Positions 22,894 to 32,630 of a stretch of DNA of 64,000 bases are shown here, one piece after another. The position numbers were made by a program, and so were the translations under genes. The DNA comes from Myxococcales bacterium UBA1660 (lineage in GTDB: Bacteria; Myxococcota_A; Polyangia; Polyangiales; Houyiibacteriaceae). Every line of letters begins with the position of its first letter. The first letter of the stretch is position 1. Location of the stretch: assembly GCA_002320815.1 (NCBI GenBank), contig DCLA01000045.1:64681-128680 (forward strand). The letters run 5' to 3'. Under the pieces are notes generated by a model that did not search any database, was not told the DNA's origin, and saw nothing but the letters and a program-made list of their open reading frames with translations.

Positions 22894-25800
22894 ATGAGCA
22901 TGCGATCCATCCCCCTCGTCCTCGTCTTGCTCCTCGGCGCCCTGGGCTGCACCCGCGGCGGCGGTGAGACCCCCCGGGAGCCCACCCTGGCCGAGCTCCG
23001 CGAGCGCGCGGAGGCCACCCCCCGGGACCCCGCCGCCTGGCGGACCCTGGCCATCGCCGAGCTCTTCCGGGAAGACGGCGACCCCGCGCGGGTGAAGCCC
23101 ACCGTCGACCACGCCCTGGAGCTCTCGCCGGAGGACGCCCGGCTACACTTCGTGCGCGGCATGGAGGCCTTCCTCCATGGCCGCCCGGACGAGGCCCTCG
23201 ACGGCTACGTCTCCAGCTTCGAGCACGCCGCCGGCCAGGACCCGGCGATGGCGGAGGTGGCCCTCGGGTCCCTCGCCGAGCTCTCGGAACTCACCGGCGC
23301 CTTCGACGAAGCCATCGACACCCGCGTACGCGCGGTGCTCCCCCGGACATCGATCGGTCCGCGGGCCGCGGCCGCCAGCCTGCTCATCGACCTCGCTTAT
23401 CGGCAGGGGGACCTCGAGGCGGTGAAGGCCGCCGCGGCCTCCGCCGGGTGCGTCGAGCAGTGGCGCGTCGCCGGGCCCTTCGGTCCCCGCGACCTGCTGG
23501 GCTTCGACGAGACCCACGCCGCCTCGGGCCCGGGGCCCATGGCCGACGCCTACGATCTCGGCTTCGGTCGCGGAGAGCGCCCCACCCGGGAGCTCTGGGC
23601 TCGCGGCTGCGACGTGCACCTGGGCGAGGGCCCCCTCGCCGAGGCGGGCACCACCTACGCCGAGGCCACCGTGGAGATCACCGAGGCCGGGCCCTACACG
23701 CTGCGCCTGGAGACGCCCAACGCGGTGAAGCTCCGCGTCGACGGCGAGGAGATCGCGGCCATCGACATGCGCCGGCTGCCGATGCAGCGGACCACCTTCC
23801 ACACGGTGGAGCTCGCGGCCGGGTCCCACGAGATCGAGGTCAAGGTCACCACCCGGCACCCCAACCCGATCCTCTCGGTGGCCCTCCAGCCCGGGCGCGC
23901 CGAGACCGCGCCGCCCGAGGGCGGGTCCATCGACTGCTACCTCCGGGCCGACCTCCGGCTCCAGCGGGGCTTCACCATCGGCGCGCGCTCCGCGCTGGAC
24001 TCCCGGGAGTGTCCCGCCGGTGTCCCGGTGCAGGTGCTGCGCGCGAGCGTCGCGCTCATCGACCCCTACGTGACCAGCGACATGCGCCGGGACCACGCGC
24101 GCCGGCTGATGGCCGCGGTGCAGGCCAAGGACCCCGAGTCCTGGTTCCCCGCGCTCCAGCTCGCCCGCTTGGCCGCCGCCGAGGGGCGGGACCAGGAAGC
24201 GATCCGCGACCTGCGCGCCGCGTTGGAGAAGTGGCCCGATCTGGTCACCTTCCGCATGACCCTGGTGGAGCTCCTCCTGAACCGCGGCTGGACCGCGGAG
24301 GCCGAGCGCCACGTGGACGAGGCCCTGCGCATCGCGCCGGGGACCTGCGGGCCCATCGGCGCCGCTCTGGGCCTGGCCCAGGCACGGGACCGCATCGACC
24401 GCATCGACCGCTTCACGGACGAGCTGATGGAGTGCAACGCGCGGAACAGCGCGCGGCTGGGTCAGCTGGTGAGCGCGCGCCGCTGGGACGGCGCGGCCGC
24501 CGAGCTCGACCGCCTCGCCGCCCTGGAGCCGCCCCAGGCCCAGCCGCGGATCTTGGCCAGCCGCATCCAGATCACCGAGGGCCGCGCCGACGCGGCGACC
24601 ACCGCGGCGGTCCTCGCGCAGCTCGTCGAGGCGCGACCGCAGTCGGCCACCTACCGCCTGGAGCTGGCCGACCAGCAGCTCGCCCAGGGCCAGGAGGCCG
24701 AGGCCCTCGGGACCCTCGACGCGGCCATCGCCGACGAGCCCACCGCCATGATGGAGCTCCGCCGGGTCCGCGCCGCCCTCGGGGGCCAGGACGAGCTGAC
24801 GCCCTTCCGCCAGGATGGGCTGGCGATCCTCCAGGAGTACCGGGACTCGGACGTCGACTACGACGAGCCCAGCGTTCTGGTCTTCGACTACACCGCGGTG
24901 CGCGTCTTCGAGGACGGCTCGTCGCTGGTGCTCACCCATCAGATCCTCCAGGCCAACAGCGAGGAGTCGGTGGACGAGCTGGGCCAGTTCGAGCCGCCGG
25001 ACAGCGGCTACGTGCTGAAGCTCCGGACCATCAAGGCCGACGGCGCCATCCTCGAACCCGACCTGCTGGGCAACATGAGCACCATCAACCTCTCCAACGT
25101 GGCGGTCGGTGACTTCGTGGAGCAGGAGTACGTGCGCGTCCTGGGACCGCCCACCGGGATCCCCGGCGGCATCCTCGGCGAGCGCTTCTTCTTCAACAGC
25201 TTCGAGACCCCCTTCTATCGATCCGAAGAGGTCGTGGCGGTGCCCGAGGGCACCGAGGTGGTCGTCGATCCCCGCGGCGAGGCGCCCCGGACCCAGCGGG
25301 AGACCCGCGATGGGCTGACCATCTACCGGTGGCGCGTCGACCAGAGCGAACCCCTGGTTCAGGAGCCCGGCAGCGTCTCGGCGCGCGAGTACATCCCCTC
25401 GATCAACTGGGGCCACGGCGCGACCTGGGGGCTCTTCCTCGAAGGCCTCCGGGACGTGATGGCCGACCGGAACCCGGTGGACCCCGCCGCGCTCGCGCTG
25501 GCGCGCCGCCTGACCCGGGGGGCTCGGAGCGACCGCGCCAAGGCCGAGAAGCTCTACTACTGGGTCCTCGAGAACATCGAGAACAACAGCGACGCCTTCG
25601 GGATCGCCCCCACCATGCTCTCGGGGCGCACCGGCAACCGCACCCGGGTGCTCCACTACCTGCTGGGGCTCGTGGGCGTCGAGGCCCAGCTGGTCCTCGT
25701 CCGCGACTTCGCCGCCGATCAGACCGAGTCGGACCTCGCCGACGACCAGACGTACACCAACCTGGTCGTGAAGCTCGGTGACGAGTACGTGGTCACCGGC

Positions 25801-26556
25801 GCCCGGGGGATCCCCTTCGGCTACGTCTCGCCGACCATGCGGGGCCAGGACGCGTTGGTGCTGGTCCCCTACGCCGAGAGCGACGAGGTCCACACCGCCA
25901 CCGTCCCGCCAGCCCCGGAGGGCTCGGAGCTGCGGCGCATCGAGATCCTGGCCGACGTGGACACCGACGGCTCCGCGCGCCTAGAGGTCACCGAGACCTT
26001 CGCCGGGCTCCAGGCCATCGAGTGGCGCAACGATCTCGAGGGCATCCCCAGCGCGGTGCTCGAGGAGCGCTTCGAAGAGGGCTACGCCGCGCGCGTGGTC
26101 CCCGGCGCACGCCTGGAGAGTCTGCGCATCAGCGGGCAATCCAACCCCGAGGAGCCCTTCGTCCTCCGCTACACGCTGGCGGTGCCGCGGCTCGCGCGGG
26201 AGCAGGGCGGGCGGCTCGTCCTCCCCGGGCTCTTCCCGACGATGCTGGCCCCCCGCTTCGCGCAGATGGGCTCGCGCACGACGGCTCAGCTCGTGGGTCC
26301 GCCGCTGGACATGGAGATCGAGCTCAAGGTCCGCGTGGACGGGCGCGCGCCCGAGGCCGCGTGGTCGCCGGTGGAGCTCGAGGGCCCCGGCGGCGCCGCG
26401 TTCACGACCCGCGCCACCCGGACCGACGAAGCCCTCGTGGTCCGACGAACGATCCACGTTCCCTTGATGCGGGTGCCCCCGGAGCGCTATGGGGCGTTCG
26501 CACGCTTCGTGCGCCAGGCCGACGCGGCCGAAGCGCGCGAGCTCCCGCTTCGATGA
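22894..26556 (+). CDS. Giant lipoprotein paralogue with dead transglutaminase core
   Basis: 1,220 aa from the ATG at 22894, two bases after the upstream stop (a GTG at 22888 would overlap). The signal 'LVLVLLLGALGCTRGG' has a lipobox, so unlike its neighbour it is membrane anchored. The architecture matches the upstream protein: helical repeats, 'WRVAGPFGPRDLLGF', a sugar-binding-like beta module, TPR, DUF3857 and a transglutaminase-like fold. At the catalytic positions it reads Arg916 ('TGNRTRVL' for 'GDCKDKA'), Asn956 ('YTNLVV' for 'FDHAIAY') and Thr968 (for Asp), so all three triad residues are gone. A non-enzymatic partner or substrate-binding role for the active neighbour is inferred. 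Confidence 0.85.
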   Translation: MSMRSIPLVLVLLLGALGCTRGGGETPREPTLAELRERAEATPRDPAAWRTLAIAELFREDGDPARVKPTVDHALELSPEDARLHFVRGMEAFLHGRPDEALDGYVSSFEHAAGQDPAMAEVALGSLAELSELTGAFDEAIDTRVRAVLPRTSIGPRAAAASLLIDLAYRQGDLEAVKAAAASAGCVEQWRVAGPFGPRDLLGFDETHAASGPGPMADAYDLGFGRGERPTRELWARGCDVHLGEGPLAEAGTTYAEATVEITEAGPYTLRLETPNAVKLRVDGEEIAAIDMRRLPMQRTTFHTVELAAGSHEIEVKVTTRHPNPILSVALQPGRAETAPPEGGSIDCYLRADLRLQRGFTIGARSALDSRECPAGVPVQVLRASVALIDPYVTSDMRRDHARRLMAAVQAKDPESWFPALQLARLAAAEGRDQEAIRDLRAALEKWPDLVTFRMTLVELLLNRGWTAEAERHVDEALRIAPGTCGPIGAALGLAQARDRIDRIDRFTDELMECNARNSARLGQLVSARRWDGAAAELDRLAALEPPQAQPRILASRIQITEGRADAATTAAVLAQLVEARPQSATYRLELADQQLAQGQEAEALGTLDAAIADEPTAMMELRRVRAALGGQDELTPFRQDGLAILQEYRDSDVDYDEPSVLVFDYTAVRVFEDGSSLVLTHQILQANSEESVDELGQFEPPDSGYVLKLRTIKADGAILEPDLLGNMSTINLSNVAVGDFVEQEYVRVLGPPTGIPGGILGERFFFNSFETPFYRSEEVVAVPEGTEVVVDPRGEAPRTQRETRDGLTIYRWRVDQSEPLVQEPGSVSAREYIPSINWGHGATWGLFLEGLRDVMADRNPVDPAALALARRLTRGARSDRAKAEKLYYWVLENIENNSDAFGIAPTMLSGRTGNRTRVLHYLLGLVGVEAQLVLVRDFAADQTESDLADDQTYTNLVVKLGDEYVVTGARGIPFGYVSPTMRGQDALVLVPYAESDEVHTATVPPAPEGSELRRIEILADVDTDGSARLEVTETFAGLQAIEWRNDLEGIPSAVLEERFEEGYAARVVPGARLESLRISGQSNPEEPFVLRYTLAVPRLAREQGGRLVLPGLFPTMLAPRFAQMGSRTTAQLVGPPLDMEIELKVRVDGRAPEAAWSPVELEGPGGAAFTTRATRTDEALVVRRTIHVPLMRVPPERYGAFARFVRQADAAEARELPLR

Positions 26557-26825
26557 CCAGACTCTTCTCCACCTCGCGCGCGCTCCTCGGGGGCGCGCTC
26601 CTTCTCCTCTGCGCGGCCTGCGGCGACGACGACGCGCCCAGCGACGCCGGCCTCGACTTCGGCGTGGACGGGGGGCCCACCTGCTACTGCCGGGGCACCC
26701 TGGGTACGCTGATCTACGACCTGCGCTGCGGCGAGGGGCTCTGCGAAGAGGACGACCTGATCCAGTGCACGGACCACGACACGATCGAGGTGTCCGAAGA
26801 CCGCTGCCTCGACGCCGGCCTCTGA
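26553..26825 (+). CDS. Small Cys-rich lipoprotein ending DAGL
   Basis: 90 aa. The ATG overlaps the stop of the giant lipoprotein (ATGA). The signal peptide 'LLLLCAACGDDD' has a lipobox, then an Asp/Gly-rich linker and a compact region with six cysteines ('CYCRG', 'CGEGLCEE', 'QCTD', 'RCLD'), probably disulfide-bonded. It ends exactly in 'LDAGL'. Not a recognised family. Its coupling to the two giant proteins suggests the three work together at the envelope. It is convergent with, and one base from, the YchJ gene. Confidence 0.75.
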   Translation: MTRLFSTSRALLGGALLLLCAACGDDDAPSDAGLDFGVDGGPTCYCRGTLGTLIYDLRCGEGLCEEDDLIQCTDHDTIEVSEDRCLDAGL

Positions 26826-26826
26826 C

Positions 26827-27276
26827 TCACTCCCAGTCGGCGATGGCGTCCCCCGGCTTCCGGGTGACGCTCTCGGTGGTGCCCACCAGGTAGCGCCAGC
26901 CCTCGCCGTCGTGGGCGAAGAGGCTGAGCTCGGCGAAGCTCCGGTCCCGGCGCCGCTGGCTCAGGGTCACCTGGAAGAGCACCCGCGCGACACCGTCCGC
27001 GTCGGGCGGCGCCGTGTCCAGGATCTCCAGCCGCCGATAGCGGAGGGTGCGCAGACCTTCGCGCATCTCGGCCTCCCACGCGTCGCGCGGGCGAGCCCGA
27101 TCGTCGTGATCGGGGTGCAGCGTCCGCCAGAGGTAGTCGGTGTCCGCGAGCACGAACGCCGCGTAGCGGGAGCGCATCAGCGCCTCGGCCGCCGGGGGCT
27201 CGGCTCCGCGATGGTAGGGGGCGCAGCACTCGCCATAGGTTCCGCCGCCGCAGGGACAGGGCTCGTCGGGCTCCAT
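26827..27276 (-). CDS. ychJ: YchJ family protein with SEC-C zinc motif
   Basis: 149 aa. The N-terminal SEC-C-type zinc motif reads 'CPCGGGTYGECCAPYHRG', followed by 'AEALMRSRYAAFVLADTDYLWRTLHP' and an NTF2-like C-terminal fold, all signatures of the YchJ/UPF0225 family. The family's function is unknown; the zinc finger is like that of SecA. It is monocistronic here, divergent from the esterase remnant at 27398. Confidence 0.92.
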   Translation of the reverse strand: MEPDEPCPCGGGTYGECCAPYHRGAEPPAAEALMRSRYAAFVLADTDYLWRTLHPDHDDRARPRDAWEAEMREGLRTLRYRRLEILDTAPPDADGVARVLFQVTLSQRRRDRSFAELSLFAHDGEGWRYLVGTTESVTRKPGDAIADWE

Positions 27277-27397
27277 GGAGGAACTCTACTCCACGAGACC
27301 AGCGGCGCGGGCATGGCGCCGCCCCCGATGTGGGCCGTTGACCCACGCGGGGGGTCCCCCGCACTCTGGGGAGCATGGTGGAATGGGAGGTGGGACG

Positions 27398-28595
27398 ATG
27401 CGCGCTGGGTTGATCCTCGGTCTGGTCCTCGCGGTCGCCGGCTGCGGCGACGACGGCGGAGAGAGTGGCGACGCCGCGCCCGACGACGCCGGCAGCGACT
27501 TCGCGACGGAGGTCGACATGCAGACGACCGAGCTCGATTGCTCGGACGCCCTCACCGCCGACTTCTACCTCCCGCCGGACGACCTCGAGCCCCACACGGA
27601 AGCGGAGCGCGGTCGCCTCGTGAAGTGCGCCGCGGGCCCCGCCCTGAGCGCCGCCGAGCTACGCCTATCTGGAGCCCAACGAAGCCGCGCGCTCGGTCCT
27701 CGACGGCGCGCGCGCCGCCTTCCAGGCCGCTCCGGCGGGCAGCCTCGACGGGCGCGTCCTGGTGGCCGGGCACTCCGCGGGCGGCCACGCCGCGCTGGCC
27801 ACCCAGGCGCTGCAGCGCGCGTACACACCGGAGCTCGATCTCCAAGGCGTCGCCGGGGTCGCGCCCGCCTGGTTCGACATCAGCCTCTTCGGGCAGGTGA
27901 TGGCCACCCCCGACCGGAGGGTGGACCCCGCGGCGAACGGCAACACCGCCTCGTTCATCGCGATGTTCTACGCCGGCACCGGCGCGGCCTACGACGGCGA
28001 GGACGCCGCGTGGACTCCCTTCACCGCGGGGATCCGCGCCGAGATCCAGGGTGCCCTCGAAGGGACCTGCATCGAGGAGTACGACGGCGACCCCACGATG
28101 ACCGAGGCCCTCTTCGAGGTGGCGCCGACCATCGACGCGCTCTTCGAGGACCCCTTCTCCGGCTCGCTGCGCAACTGCCTCTTCGGAGCCTGTTCCGGCG
28201 TCGGGGTGACCTGGTTCGAGCGCTTCGCCGCCGCGCGCCCCCCGCTGGACCCGGAAGGCGCGCCGCTCTTCGTGCTCGCCGGGCAGGAGGACGGGACCAT
28301 CCCCATCACCGAGGTGGAGAACATCCTCGACGACGCCGGCTTCGGGACCGGGTGCTGCTACCCGGCCGGCAACCACAACACCACCGCCTCGTTCGCAGCG
28401 CCCTGGTTGGTCGACTGGGTGGCCAGCGTCCGCGCGGGCGACGACGCCCCGATGTGTCCCGAAGGGACCATCGCGCAGTGTCTCGGCCGCGAGGAGCCCG
28501 ACGGAGGCGTCGCCGACGCCGGCATGGACGGCGGCGAGCCCGACGCCGGCGTCGTCCGCGGCGACTTCGGTCCGCCCCTCGACGCGGGCCTCTGA
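27398..28595 (+). pseudogene. Broken lipoprotein alpha/beta-hydrolase (esterase) gene
   Basis: The start is clear: ATG at 27398 with GGGAGG upstream and a lipoprotein signal 'LVLAVAGCGDDGG'. This frame reads normally to about 27655 ('LVKCAAGPALSAAE'), then turns into Arg/Pro-rich noise. From about 27660 the next frame reads sensible protein: 'YAYLEPNEAARSVLDGA', the nucleophile elbow 'GHSAGGHAAL', then a long hydrolase region to a 'GNHNTT' catalytic-His-like block and a tail ending 'LDAGL'. A frameshift is therefore needed near 27650-27660. The stretch that should hold the first strands and oxyanion region of a secretory-lipase-type fold is also missing, suggesting an internal deletion. The 3' part is still open for 834 bases from a GTG at 27762, so decay looks recent. 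Confidence 0.7.
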
Positions 28596-28609
28596 GGGCG
28601 AGGCTCGCC

Positions 28610-29020
28610 TCAGCCCAGTGGCACCCCCCAGGACCGGAGCTGGTCCCGGGCCCAGCGTTCCGCCGCCCCGTCGTCGCCGAAGATCGCGTGCGGGTAGACC
28701 GGCGGGCTCACCAGGTAGGCCGTGCGCACCAACCCGCGCGCGAGGGCCCCGGGGGCGACGATGGCCGCGCCGGCGGAGTCCACGCGGTCCCGGGCGGCGG
28801 TCGCCGCGCCATACTCGGCGAGCATCTTCCGTTGGGCGCGGTTGGTGCGCAGGAGACCCCCGGTGTCGACGACCCAGGCGTAGGGCGCCGGGAGCGTGGG
28901 GACGAGGCGCGTCATGAACGCGAGGAAGTCGCGGATCTGCGCGTCGTCGAAGCGCTGGGGATAGCGCTGTCGATAGAGGTGGTCCTCGATGGGCTCGAAC
29001 CAAGGGTGGGTCAGGCTCAC
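28610..29020 (-). CDS. SpoIIAA/STAS-like small protein, unknown function
   Basis: 136 aa, cytosolic. The pattern 'YAWVVDTGGLLRTNRAQRKMLAEY' followed by 'GAAIVAPGALARGLVRTAYLVSPP' and 'AERWARDQLRSWG' resembles the SpoIIAA-like/STAS fold of small uncharacterised proteins: strand with 'VDT', helix, strand with 'AIV', then an 'AxxWA' helix. There is no clear phosphorylated serine. It is convergent with the esterase remnant and divergent from the topoisomerase gene. Assignment is by pattern only. Confidence 0.55.
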   Translation of the reverse strand: MSLTHPWFEPIEDHLYRQRYPQRFDDAQIRDFLAFMTRLVPTLPAPYAWVVDTGGLLRTNRAQRKMLAEYGAATAARDRVDSAGAAIVAPGALARGLVRTAYLVSPPVYPHAIFGDDGAAERWARDQLRSWGVPLG

Positions 29021-29138
29021 CCGCCGAGCCTACCGCTTCTCCGCGGGGCACTCGGCCCCGATCGGCGCGCTCCGCCGCGATCGACTCGTCCATCCTCACG
29101 GACCTTTCCGGCATGATGGTTGCTATTTCCCAGGGACC

Positions 29139-30281
29139 ATGGGCAAAAGTCGAACCTCCAGCTCCCTCACCTGGGCGCGCCGCATCTTGGAGGACGACCC
29201 GCTCGCCTCCGCCGAGGCGGCGGGCCTGCGCTACGTCGCCGGCGAGGAACCCGGCTTCACCCGGGTGCGCTGGGGCAAGGGGTTCAGCTATCGCGACTGG
29301 CAGGGCCGCACGGTCCGCGACGCCCGACTCCGCGAACGCTTCGAGGCCCTGGTGATCCCGCCGGCGTGGACCGAGGTGTGGATCTGCCGGAGCAGCAACG
29401 GGCACCTGCAGGCCACCGGCCGCGACGAGGCCGGCCGGAAGCAGTACCTCTACCACCCGGGGTGGCGCGTCGTCCGAGATCGCCAGAAGTACGACCGCGT
29501 CGTCGCCTTCGGCCGGGTCCTGCCCAGCATCCGCGCCCAGGTGGCCCGCGATCTGAAGAAGCCCGCGCTCTCCCGCCCCTACGTCCTGGCCTCGGTGGTG
29601 AAGCTCCTCGAGACCACCCTGGTCCGGGTCGGCAACGACGAGTACTCGCGGAAGAACTCGTCCTACGGGCTGACGACCCTCCGGAAGAAGCACGTCCTCC
29701 GCGGACCGTCGTCCGGGGAGCTCACCCTCGCCTTCCCCGGGAAGAGCGGCAAGGACTGGAACGTGGACGTCACGGACCGGCCGCTGGTCGACGCCATCGT
29801 GGCCTGCCTGGAGACCCCCGGCTGGGAGGTCTTCAAGTACTTCGACGAAGACGGCGTGAAGCGCGACGTGAAGTCCGACGACGTCAACGCCTACCTCCGG
29901 GAGATCAGCGGCGCCAACGTGACCGCCAAGGACTTCCGCACCTGGGCCGGCACCGTGTTGGCCGCCGTGGCGCTCGAAGAGCTCGAACGCACCGAGCCCC
30001 AGGCCCGGCACGACAAGCGACTGGTGCGGGCCATCGAGCGGGTCTCCCAGGAGCTCGGCAACACGCCCTCGGTCTGCCGGAGCTGCTACGTCCACCCCGA
30101 GGTCCTCGGGGACACCAAGGCCGGCATGGAGTCCGTAGCCGAGGCCGTTCGCCAGCGGGCGCAGGCCAAGCTGCGCAACGAGATCGCGTCGCTGCGCGCG
30201 GAAGAAGCGGCGGTCCTCGCGTTCCTGGAGGCCCGGCTCGCCGAGCGGGACAAGCGCCCGCCCCTGAGCCGCTCGGCGTGA
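29139..30281 (+). CDS. DNA topoisomerase IB
   Basis: 380 aa from the ATG at 29139. It matches poxvirus/bacterial type IB enzymes: 'LVIPPAWTEVWIC' and 'GHLQATGRDEAGRKQYLYH' in the N-terminal clamp, catalytic Arg163 ('LVRVGNDEYS'), Lys264 and Arg267 in 'KDFRTWAG', and the nucleophilic Tyr317 in 'RSCYVHP'. All catalytic residues are present, so it should relax supercoils through a 3'-phosphotyrosine intermediate. Longer upstream reading is open but lacks family similarity. Bacterial IB enzymes are accessory to TopA and gyrase. Confidence 0.94.
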   Translation: MGKSRTSSSLTWARRILEDDPLASAEAAGLRYVAGEEPGFTRVRWGKGFSYRDWQGRTVRDARLRERFEALVIPPAWTEVWICRSSNGHLQATGRDEAGRKQYLYHPGWRVVRDRQKYDRVVAFGRVLPSIRAQVARDLKKPALSRPYVLASVVKLLETTLVRVGNDEYSRKNSSYGLTTLRKKHVLRGPSSGELTLAFPGKSGKDWNVDVTDRPLVDAIVACLETPGWEVFKYFDEDGVKRDVKSDDVNAYLREISGANVTAKDFRTWAGTVLAAVALEELERTEPQARHDKRLVRAIERVSQELGNTPSVCRSCYVHPEVLGDTKAGMESVAEAVRQRAQAKLRNEIASLRAEEAAVLAFLEARLAERDKRPPLSRSA

Positions 30282-30314
30282 TCCCTCGGTCCGACGTGGT
30301 ACCCTGAGGTCCAC

Positions 30315-30698
30315 ATGGATCCGATCACGGTGCTGGTCGTCGACGATGACGACGCGGTCCTCACCCTCGTCCGGCGGAGCTTCGAGCACGAGGGCTGGAC
30401 GGTGGTCACCTCCCGGACGCCCTTCGGCGTCACGGCGTTGATGGAGAAGCACTCCCCGGACGTGCTGGTGCTCGACCTGATGATGCCCGGCCTCGACGGC
30501 GAGGCCGTGGCCCAGTTCGCGGGCAAGCTCACCAAGCGGCCGCCGGTGGTCTTCTTCTCCGCCGCCGACGAGGATCGGCTCCAGTCCCTCAGCCGCCGGA
30601 CCCTCGACGCGACCTACGTGCGCAAGGGGAGCCCGATCGCCGAGCTGGTCGAGGCCACCCGCGCCGCCGCCGAGCGCGGCAACGTCCGCGCCACCTGA
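30315..30698 (+). CDS. Stand-alone response regulator receiver protein
   Basis: 127 aa, a single receiver domain: acidic pocket 'VVDDDDAV', phospho-acceptor Asp in 'LVLDLMMPGLDG' (about residue 54), 'FFSA' and a Lys late in 'YVRKGSP'. It has no output domain, so it probably acts by protein contact or as a phosphate shuttle. It lies 33 bases after the topoisomerase stop and four bases from the convergent sigma-54 regulator gene. No cognate kinase is nearby. Confidence 0.93.
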   Translation: MDPITVLVVDDDDAVLTLVRRSFEHEGWTVVTSRTPFGVTALMEKHSPDVLVLDLMMPGLDGEAVAQFAGKLTKRPPVVFFSAADEDRLQSLSRRTLDATYVRKGSPIAELVEATRAAAERGNVRAT

Positions 30699-30702
30699 AC
30701 CC

Positions 30703-32057
<1,355 letters not shown>

Positions 32058-32061
<4 letters not shown>

Positions 32062-32438
32062 CGGTTCGCCTCCGAGAGGTCGATGCGCACCAGGCCCTCG
32101 GCGGGCACGTCGAAGCCTCGCTCGACGAAGCGGTTCTCGGGGCTCCCCACGAGGGTCGCCTCCACGGCGTAGTGGCCGGGCCCGAGATCCACGCTGTGGC
32201 GGAAGGTCGGCTCGGGGAAGCCTTCCGGGTGCCTCGAGGTCAGGGAGGCCATCTCGCCCTCCGGACCCACGTAGGTCAGGCGCAGCTCGGTGACGGACCG
32301 GTGCGCCGCGCCCAGGTCGTAGCGGAGCTCGACCTCGCGGGGATAGGCCCGGAAGACCACTCCGCCCACGGCGAGCGCGCCCACCACCAGGGCAGCCTTC
32401 GCCACACGCCCACGCCAGCCCGTCGCCGCCGACCTCAC
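32058..32438 (-). CDS. Small membrane-anchored protein, unknown function
   Basis: 126 aa from a GTG at 32438 ('VRSAATGWRGRVAKAALVV'). A basic N-terminus and one hydrophobic helix ('AALVVGALAVGGVVF') are followed by about 85 residues of beta-type sequence ('VELRYDLGAAHRSVTELRLTY', 'PGHYAVEATLVG'). The frame is open further upstream, but that part lacks a plausible start context. It is coupled to the sigma-54 activator by an ATGA overlap, so it may be a sensor or partner for it. Not recognised. Confidence 0.6.
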
Positions 32439-32630
32439 GGGGGCTGTGTACCACGCTCCTCGGGATCCGCCGAGTCCACCCGGAGAGGGAAAGCGACCGT
32501 GTGTCGGGACACACACGAGGCGGCCCGTGAGGGCGATTCACGGCGTTGTGTGCCCCCCTTCCCAGTGTTACCGTTTGGAAATGTTCTCGGCGTCCCACGC
32601 GGCGCGACGACGGAGCGTGCCCCCCCCACC

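Noticed and set aside
27762..28595. The 3' hydrolase frame as a complete gene starting at the internal GTG
   Set aside because: Starting there would begin the protein at the nucleophile elbow with no preceding fold, and the signal peptide lies in the other frame upstream.
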